Shown piece by piece: positions 5,841 through 10,000 of a stretch of DNA of 10,000 nt (positions are counted from its first letter, which is position 1; every line of letters begins with the position of its first letter). This DNA comes from Zymomonas sp. (GTDB lineage: Bacteria; Pseudomonadota; Alphaproteobacteria; Sphingomonadales; Sphingomonadaceae). Below the pieces are notes generated by a model. The model had not been told where the DNA came from, searched no databases, and was given only the letters and a program-made list of their open reading frames with translations. The DNA is taken from contig NZ_JAIWON010000035.1 of assembly GCF_020216885.1 (NCBI RefSeq), positions 1-10,000 on the forward strand. The letters run 5' to 3'. A program made the position numbers and the translations under genes.

Positions 5841-6167
5841 TTATTGAACGCTTTCTGATCGAAATCCGTGGATATTAGCCATTTCAAGCATATCTTCCGT
5901 TGATATGACATGTTGTCCCACAAGCCAGACATCTCGAGGAAAAGTGATGTCAACAATATTGGCATGACATACCGGCACATACCCTTTGCGCCTTAAATAG
6001 TTAGCCGCAGAGCTTTCTATTTTTTGATGCGATAATTGTTGTTTTTTGACGGTCTCGCCATATCCAAGATGCTTTTTAACAGGCTGGTATCCCGTCGATG
6101 CAACGGCATTCCGCATCAGTGCAGACGGCATATCGGGGGATAGCATTGCCTTTTCAGAATTCCTCAT
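5841..6167 (-). CDS. zliE: small unrecognised protein upstream of muramidase, probably ZliE
   Basis: A 108-residue, basic, apparently soluble protein that I cannot place in a family. No signal peptide, membrane helix or clear helix-turn-helix is visible. The N-terminal half is polar; the C-terminal half (SSAANYLRRKGYVPVCHANI, then VDITFPRDVWLVGQHVIS) looks like a small alpha/beta fold with one Cys. The ATG at 6167 is preferred over a GTG two codons upstream because AAGGA lies 8 nt before the ATG but only 2 nt before the GTG. It precedes zliS by 138 bp on the same strand. I recall a gene pair zliE-zliS in Z. mobilis, encoding proteins of roughly 13 and 20 kDa that raise levansucrase and invertase production and secretion; both genes here fit in size and order. 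The molecular action is unknown. Confidence 0.68.
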   Translation of the reverse strand: MRNSEKAMLSPDMPSALMRNAVASTGYQPVKKHLGYGETVKKQQLSHQKIESSAANYLRRKGYVPVCHANIVDITFPRDVWLVGQHVISTEDMLEMANIHGFRSESVQ

Positions 6168-6173
6168 AACCAC

Positions 6174-6358
6174 ATTCCTTTTTGTTCTTGTTATGTTCTA
6201 AAAATATCAACAAGACTCTCTGTAGGAAAGCTGGTTATGGTAAAATGTTATTTTTGTTGGAGTTGTATTATAAAAATATATCAATATTTATTGAATTTTA
6301 AATTTATATAATAAAGTTTTTAGTTTTTAAAATATTTGTAACCGACTCACATAATTGA
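6174..6358. other. AT-rich spacer upstream of zliE
   Basis: No gene is visible. The stretch is strongly AT-rich, especially 6240-6345. It must hold the promoter of the minus-strand zliE cassette, but no -35/-10 pair stands out. A weak inverted repeat CTTGTT (6187-6192) / AACAAG (6209-6214) lies about 20-47 bp upstream of the zliE start and might be a regulator site. Confidence 0.4.
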
Positions 6359-6386
6359 ATAACGGCACAGAGAGCTGTGCCGTTAT
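6359..6386 (-). terminator. hairpin terminator after the GST gene
   Basis: A perfect 12-bp stem: ATAACGGCACAG (6359-6370), loop AGAG, CTGTGCCGTTAT (6375-6386). It lies 6 bp past the stop of the minus-strand GST gene. In that direction the following bases are AT-rich but not a solid T run, so termination may be partial or Rho-assisted. It insulates the GST transcript from the zliE cassette. Confidence 0.75.
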
Positions 6387-6392
6387 AGAATT

Positions 6393-7025
6393 TTAAGCCT
6401 TCATACTAGGACGAGAGGAAACCTCGCTATACCAACGGTGTAGGGCTTTCAATTTGGAATCCGGTTCCATATCCAGCCGTTTTTTAGCCAAATCAAGGGC
6501 AACAACCGCCGTGATATCCGCCATCGAGAAAAAGGCACCAGCGGCATAAGCCTGTTTTTGCAACCGACTATCGAAATCTTCAAAAAAGCGAACAGTCCGC
6601 TTTTTCCCGCGTTCAGCTAATTCCGGAATTTGCTGGTAACTATCAACGCCCGTTAAGGCGTGGCCTTGAAGGTTGCTATTGCTATTACGGGTCGCATCGA
6701 CCACCGAAAAATAACCGTCCAGTTCTATCCGTCTTTCCCACATGCCGACAATTGCTCGCTCTTCGGCTGTCCGGCCAATTAGGGGAGGATCAGGATAAAT
6801 TTCTTCCAGATAACGGCAAATAATCGGCACTTCGCCTAATGCGGTGCCATCATCCAGCAATAAGGTTGGCACCACGCAATAGGGGTTTATTTTGCGATAT
6901 TCTTCTGAAAATTGCTGTTTTTTCGCAAGGTCGACTTGGATATTTTCGATATCAATATTTTTTTCTGCAACAAAAATCCGCACCCGCCGAGGATTGGATG
7001 CGCCGCTATAGTCGTATAATTTCAT
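6393..7025 (-). CDS. glutathione S-transferase family protein
   Basis: A 210-residue cytoplasmic GST-fold protein. The N-terminal thioredoxin-like domain (about 1-78) shows YDYSGASNPRRVRIFVAEK, the cis-proline segment VVPTLLLDDG (Pro53) and EVPIICRYLEEIYP. The all-alpha C-terminal domain (about 85-205) holds the folding motif around SMADITAVVALDLAK. GSTs conjugate glutathione to electrophiles or reduce peroxides and disulfides; the substrate cannot be told. ATG 7025 has GAGG 7 nt upstream, better than a start ten codons earlier. Ser or Cys near residue 10 could activate glutathione, but the usual Glu-Ser pair after the cis-proline strand reads Glu65-Val66. No partner gene is in the operon. 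Confidence 0.88.
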   Translation of the reverse strand: MKLYDYSGASNPRRVRIFVAEKNIDIENIQVDLAKKQQFSEEYRKINPYCVVPTLLLDDGTALGEVPIICRYLEEIYPDPPLIGRTAEERAIVGMWERRIELDGYFSVVDATRNSNSNLQGHALTGVDSYQQIPELAERGKKRTVRFFEDFDSRLQKQAYAAGAFFSMADITAVVALDLAKKRLDMEPDSKLKALHRWYSEVSSRPSMKA

Positions 7026-7310
7026 TTGTTTTACCTCAATCTGATATCTTATCATTTATAATGTTTTGAACGCAGAAACGGCTATTTCTTTTCCGAAAAA
7101 GCGAAAAGTTTTTGTTACCTTGGTTTTATTGATAAAAACGGCCTTGTGAGTAGAGGCTCTGTTTTATCGCTTTAAATAATTATAATTTTCTGAAACTTGA
7201 ATTTTTATTTTTGATAAATAAAATAATAATATTTTTATTTAAAATAATATTATGTAAATTATAGTGTGGCTACAGCTATTATATGTACAATCCAAGTGAG
7301 GGGATATGTC
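7026..7310. other. AT-rich divergent spacer between GST and transporter genes
   Basis: A 285-bp divergent region that must contain the promoters of both the minus-strand GST gene and the plus-strand transporter gene. From about 7165 to 7265 it is almost pure A/T, an UP-element-like or easily melted stretch. TTGATA (7211-7216) is a possible plus-strand -35, but no good -10 hexamer lies at the right distance. No RNA gene was recognised. Confidence 0.4.
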
Positions 7311-8201
7311 ATGAACCGGTTATGGAATAATGCATGGATAACCTTATCGCTGGCGGCTTTTATGTGGGCCAGCAATTTTGTTATTGGGCGTATTATTCCG
7401 CCTTCTATGCCGCCTGTTAGCCTGTCTTTTTGGCGTTGGGCTTTGGCTGCCTGTATACTTTTGCCGTTTGTTTGGTCATCTTTGAAAAAAGAATGGCGCG
7501 TTGTTTTAAGGCATTGGCCAATTATTCTCCTTTTGGGAACAACAGGGCAGGCTGGATCCAATACTTTAGCTTATTACGGATTGCATAGCACGGGGGCGAC
7601 AGTGGCTTTGCTTATCCAATCGGCAACCCCTGTTGTAATCTTGCTTTTCGCTTTTTGCCTTTATGGTGAAAAACCCAGCCCAAAACGTATTGTGGCGATG
7701 CTTTTTGCCTTTGGCGGCATTCTCTTTGTGATTGCGGCCAAGGGGAATGGTGGTGCGGCCTCGACAATTGGCGGAACCCTGCTTTTGACGGCAACGATGC
7801 TGTGTCAGGCTCTCTATGCCACTATTTTGCGCCATAAACCGCCGACTACCCCGTTAGTTTTGCTGTTTTCCTGTTTTGTAGCAGCGTCTCTTGTTCTGCT
7901 ACCTTTCCAAATCCCTTATGGGGTAGGGTTACCCTTCCATGATTCTCATTCTTTATCGGCGATAATCTATCTGGCTATTGGCCCGTCTATTTTTGCCTTT
8001 TTATTTTTTAATCGAGGTGTTCATATTATTGGCGCCAGCCGTGCCAGCATCTTTCTCTATCTGATGCCTGTTTTCGGTAGCTTGATCGCGGTGCCGTTCT
8101 TAGGAGAGCGTTTGGGATGGATGCATCTGACTGGATTTTTACTGGTCGGGGTTGGTTTTGTTCTGTCACGAGAAAAAGTGAAATCTATCTTATCCCGCTA
8201 A
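7311..8201 (+). CDS. EamA/DMT-superfamily transporter
   Basis: A 296-residue inner-membrane protein with about ten hydrophobic helices in two EamA repeats. Repeat 1 covers about residues 8-140 (WITLSLAAFMWASNFVIGR, FWRWALAACILLPF, NTLAYYGLHSTGATVALLIQ, TPVVILLFAFCLYGEKPS). Repeat 2 covers about 150-286 and ends with YLMPVFGSLIAVPFLGERL before the last helix. The family exports amino acids, nucleotide-related compounds or other small metabolites; the substrate cannot be told from sequence. The ATG at 7311 has a strong GAGGGG ribosome-binding site 7 nt upstream, so the longer GTG start at 7266 is unlikely. It is monocistronic and faces the aminotransferase across a shared terminator. Confidence 0.9.
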   Translation: MNRLWNNAWITLSLAAFMWASNFVIGRIIPPSMPPVSLSFWRWALAACILLPFVWSSLKKEWRVVLRHWPIILLLGTTGQAGSNTLAYYGLHSTGATVALLIQSATPVVILLFAFCLYGEKPSPKRIVAMLFAFGGILFVIAAKGNGGAASTIGGTLLLTATMLCQALYATILRHKPPTTPLVLLFSCFVAASLVLLPFQIPYGVGLPFHDSHSLSAIIYLAIGPSIFAFLFFNRGVHIIGASRASIFLYLMPVFGSLIAVPFLGERLGWMHLTGFLLVGVGFVLSREKVKSILSR

Positions 8202-8205
8202 TAAA

Positions 8206-8231
8206 AAAGCCCTTCCCAAAGGAAGGGCTTT
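8206..8231. terminator. bidirectional terminator between transporter and aminotransferase
   Basis: An 11-bp stem AAAGCCCTTCC (8206-8216), loop CAAA, GGAAGGGCTTT (8221-8231) lies between two convergent stops. On the minus strand it is followed by TTT plus further T residues (the A run 8203-8208 on plus), giving a strong intrinsic terminator for the aminotransferase. In the plus direction the U run is short. Confidence 0.9.
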
Positions 8232-8238
8232 CAATAGC

Positions 8239-9462
8239 TTAGATAACCTTTTGTATGGCTTTTACAAAAGGATCTATCGTTGCCGGCGTTAAACCGGCGA
8301 CATTTATACGGCCTGATGGTGCCATATAAATAGCCTTTTCGACACGCAGCTTTTTAATCTGTTCTGGTGTCAGCGGTAATATAGAGAACATCCCTTTTTG
8401 TTGTAACAAAGGCGCAAAATAAGAATCAGCCTTAGCCAAAGATTGGCGATTACCGCTAATCCGTTGTTGCATAGCCTTTAATTCTGTCCGCCAAGAATCA
8501 TATAAGGCTTCATTTTCGAGAATAATACGGACAGCGGCTGCGCCATGATCAGGTGGCATAGACCAATGGGTTCGTGTCGATGCAATCAGATTAGATTGAA
8601 CGATTTTACGGCTTTCGGCATTTTGGGATAACACGAAAACCGCGCCGGTTCTTTCTCGATAAAGCCCGAAATTTTTGTCACAAGAATATGTGACGATCAT
8701 TTCGTCGATTTGCTGGCTTAGCCAGCGGAGGCCTGCGACATCCTCTTCTAAGCCATCGCCCAAGCCTTGATAGGCAAGGTCGATGACGGGCAGTAAGCCT
8801 TTCTGGCTGATGATTTCAGAAAGGGCTTTCCATTGATCGAAAGTAAAATCACATCCAGTCGGATTATGGCAACAGCCGTGCAATAAAATAACATCGCCAC
8901 TTTTGACTTGTTTCAGGCCGTCAAGAACCGCATCGAAATCAATCTGGCGTTTTTCTTTGTTATAAAAAGGATGGCTGATGCTGTTTAAGCCAGTATTGGC
9001 AATGATTTGAAGGTGGTTAACCCATGTCGGATTACCGTAATGAATGTCTGCATTTGGATTGGCTGCATGGATGAGATCAAAAGCCAGCCTTAAAGCTCCG
9101 GTGCCACCTGGGGTCTGTAAGCCTGACAAGCGTTCATGATCTTTGAAATCATTCCCAAAGACGACCGGAATCAATCGGCGGAAAAATTCTATATCGCCCG
9201 CTGATCCCAAATAAGATTTGGTATTCTGTTCGTGGATAAGCTGTTTCTCGGCAGCTTTAACCGCTCGCATGACAGGGGTATGACCCTGATCATCACAAAA
9301 AACCCCAACGCCGACATCAATTTTATCTTCGCGAGTATCTTCACGACAAAGCGCAATCAATTCCAAAAGCGCATCTGCTGGTTGAGATTTTAAGTTCGAA
9401 AAAACCGATTTTTTTTCAGAATGGCTCGGCCTTTCTGTTATATTTTCGGCATAGGCGGTCAT
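8239..9462 (-). CDS. class I aspartate/aromatic amino-acid aminotransferase
   Basis: A 407-residue PLP enzyme of the AspC/TyrB type that transfers amino groups between 2-oxoglutarate and aspartate or aromatic amino acids in the cytoplasm. Signatures are VDVGVGVF-like IDVGVGVFCDDQG, SYLGSAGD, TPGGTGALR (phosphate loop), NPTWVNH (ring-stacking Trp), HNPTGCDFT, and SCDKNFGLYRERTG with Lys263 as the Schiff-base lysine. TRTHWSMPPDHG holds the distal-carboxylate Arg, and SGRINVAGL holds the alpha-carboxylate Arg385. Met replaces Asn in the usual SNPP, as TyrB-type enzymes also deviate there, so an aromatic preference is possible but unproved. ATG 9462 has GAGGG 6 nt upstream and gives about 20 extra residues before the usual FSNL start. 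Confidence 0.93.
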   Translation of the reverse strand: MTAYAENITERPSHSEKKSVFSNLKSQPADALLELIALCREDTREDKIDVGVGVFCDDQGHTPVMRAVKAAEKQLIHEQNTKSYLGSAGDIEFFRRLIPVVFGNDFKDHERLSGLQTPGGTGALRLAFDLIHAANPNADIHYGNPTWVNHLQIIANTGLNSISHPFYNKEKRQIDFDAVLDGLKQVKSGDVILLHGCCHNPTGCDFTFDQWKALSEIISQKGLLPVIDLAYQGLGDGLEEDVAGLRWLSQQIDEMIVTYSCDKNFGLYRERTGAVFVLSQNAESRKIVQSNLIASTRTHWSMPPDHGAAAVRIILENEALYDSWRTELKAMQQRISGNRQSLAKADSYFAPLLQQKGMFSILPLTPEQIKKLRVEKAIYMAPSGRINVAGLTPATIDPFVKAIQKVI

Positions 9463-9695
9463 AATATCCCTCTTTCTATTCCTCGATAAAAAGAGGTTAA
9501 ACGAAATTTAATCCCTGAAACAAGGATAAAGCATAAGGCTTTTCTGTATCCATAAAATGATAGAACAGGATAATAAATTTACTTCTATTATGGAGATAAT
9601 CTCTTGTTCTTTATATCTATTTTTATATCCATATTAACATATAATTATTTTTGATGATCTGTATCATATAGCGAATAAGAATATAATTTTGTCGT

Positions 9696-9714
9696 CCTCT
9701 TTAATGAAAAGAGG
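9696..9714. repeat. 7-bp stem-loop in phosphatase leader
   Basis: Arms CCTCTTT (9696-9702) and AAAGAGG (9708-9714) enclose a 5-nt loop, just downstream of the candidate -10 box. No U tract follows directly. It would lie at the 5' end of the transcript if the TATAAT at 9682 is used. Confidence 0.45.
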
Positions 9715-9723
9715 CATCTCTAT

Positions 9724-9744
9724 ATCGAAATGTCACATTTCGAT
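9724..9744. repeat. perfect 9-bp inverted repeat upstream of phosphatase gene
   Basis: ATCGAAATG (9724-9732), spacer TCA, CATTTCGAT (9736-9744). The symmetry, short spacer and position about 44 bp before the start codon suit either a dimeric regulator operator or an mRNA hairpin. It does not match the Pho-box direct repeat. Confidence 0.55.
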
Positions 9745-9787
9745 GATATTATTGGTTTTTCCCAGAATTTTTTAAGGGATCAACGCA

Positions 9788-10000
9788 TTGCTTCCTCATT
9801 CTTTTTTAAAGCCCGTATTTTCTTCCTTGGCGATAGCGATAATGGCAAGCAGCCTTTCATCGGTAACAATCGCAGCAACACAGCCTTTGGATAATCATTC
9901 TAAGGGGGAGATTGTTGCATCTTCTGAAACAGCACATAACCCATGGAGGGGGGCGCGCCTAATCGTTGCTATTTCGGTTGATCAATTTTCGTCTGATTTA
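9788..10000 (+). CDS. alkaline-phosphatase-family exported protein, 5' end (partial)
   Basis: The first 71 codons of a gene that leaves the window on the right. A signal peptide is clear: MLPHSFLKPV, then a hydrophobic core (FSSLAIAIMASSLSSVTIAA) with probable cleavage after Ala-Ala near residue 30. The mature start is polar, and RLIVAISVDQFSSDL closes the visible part. That strand resembles the first metal-binding strand of PafA/type I phosphodiesterase-like alkaline phosphatases, with Asp65 as the expected ligand. The start is TTG at 9788: an in-frame TAA lies just upstream (9773-9775), AAGGGA (9774-9779) is 8 nt away, and a later ATG (9842) would remove most of the signal peptide. I recall an unusual alkaline phosphatase named PhoD from Z. 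mobilis, but cannot tell whether this is it from 71 residues. Confidence 0.72.
   Translation, partial: MLPHSFLKPVFSSLAIAIMASSLSSVTIAATQPLDNHSKGEIVASSETAHNPWRGARLIVAISVDQFSSDL

Larger units (their letters stand above)
9463..9787. other. divergent regulatory spacer, 325 bp, no gene seen
   Basis: No coding region is visible. The spacer separates the minus-strand aminotransferase from a plus-strand phosphatase-like gene, so it should hold both promoters. A consensus TATAAT lies at 9682-9687 but without a clear -35 hexamer 17 bp upstream. Two hairpins follow (9696-9714 and 9724-9744), listed separately. The part 9600-9690 is very AT-rich. No convincing Pho box was found. Confidence 0.5.

Noticed and set aside
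6174..6358. Phage attachment site or integrase remnant beside the lysis cassette
   Set aside because: No tRNA gene, no direct repeat matching the other flank near 4335 and no integrase-like coding was seen, so a recent prophage boundary cannot be supported.
7130..7175. tRNA or small RNA in the GST-transporter spacer (short GCCT/AGGC pairing)
   Set aside because: Only a 4-bp stem is present, without a cloverleaf, T-loop signature or terminator.
7259..7835. Minus-strand open frames across the EamA transporter
   Set aside because: They are antisense to a clear ten-helix transporter gene with a strong ribosome-binding site, and their translations are basic and low in recognisable motifs.
9640..9760. 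Pho box upstream of the phosphatase-like gene
   Set aside because: TGTCA occurs once (9731-9735), but no second copy sits at the 11-bp register needed for a PhoB direct repeat.

Overview
The window looks like a piece of an alphaproteobacterial chromosome of moderate to low G+C with AT-rich spacers, most likely Zymomonas mobilis or a close relative in the sphingomonads. Three things point there: an alphaproteobacterial SecA tail with its zinc motif, the mlaD / DUF2155 / aat cluster I associate with sphingomonads, and a GH108 'secretion activator' that matches my memory of the Z. mobilis zliE-zliS locus. The species call is from memory and was not tested by a search.

Left part (1-4334), chromosomal housekeeping genes. 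The 3' end of secA closes with a clean terminator (462-488). It is followed by a protein with two cold-shock domains, then a two-gene unit coupled by ATGA: mlaD (MCE lipid-transport protein) and a DUF2155 envelope protein. On the opposite strand aat (leucyl/phenylalanyl-tRNA-protein transferase, N-end rule) runs into the DUF2155 gene, and the two share 139 bp of coding sequence. Divergent from aat is a P1/DmpA-family self-cleaving peptidase.

Middle (4341-6167), minus strand: a compact lysis or secretion cassette with no phage structural, integrase or repressor genes beside it. In transcription order it holds a small unrecognised protein (probably zliE), a GH108 muramidase (probably zliS), a two-helix holin-like protein, an Rz-type inner-membrane spanin, and an Rz1-type lipoprotein spanin that starts inside the Rz gene in another frame. 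Together they could breach the inner membrane, the wall and the outer membrane. This resembles the holin/endolysin/spanin 'type 10' secretion route, and it would explain how a gene named for stimulating secretion of levansucrase and invertase works. This is the main finding.

Right part (6359-10000): a glutathione S-transferase (minus) with a hairpin terminator, an AT-rich spacer, an EamA/DMT transporter (plus), a shared convergent terminator at 8206-8231, a class I aspartate/aromatic aminotransferase (minus), a 325-bp spacer with two hairpins, and the first 71 codons of an exported alkaline-phosphatase-family enzyme (TTG start) running off the right edge.
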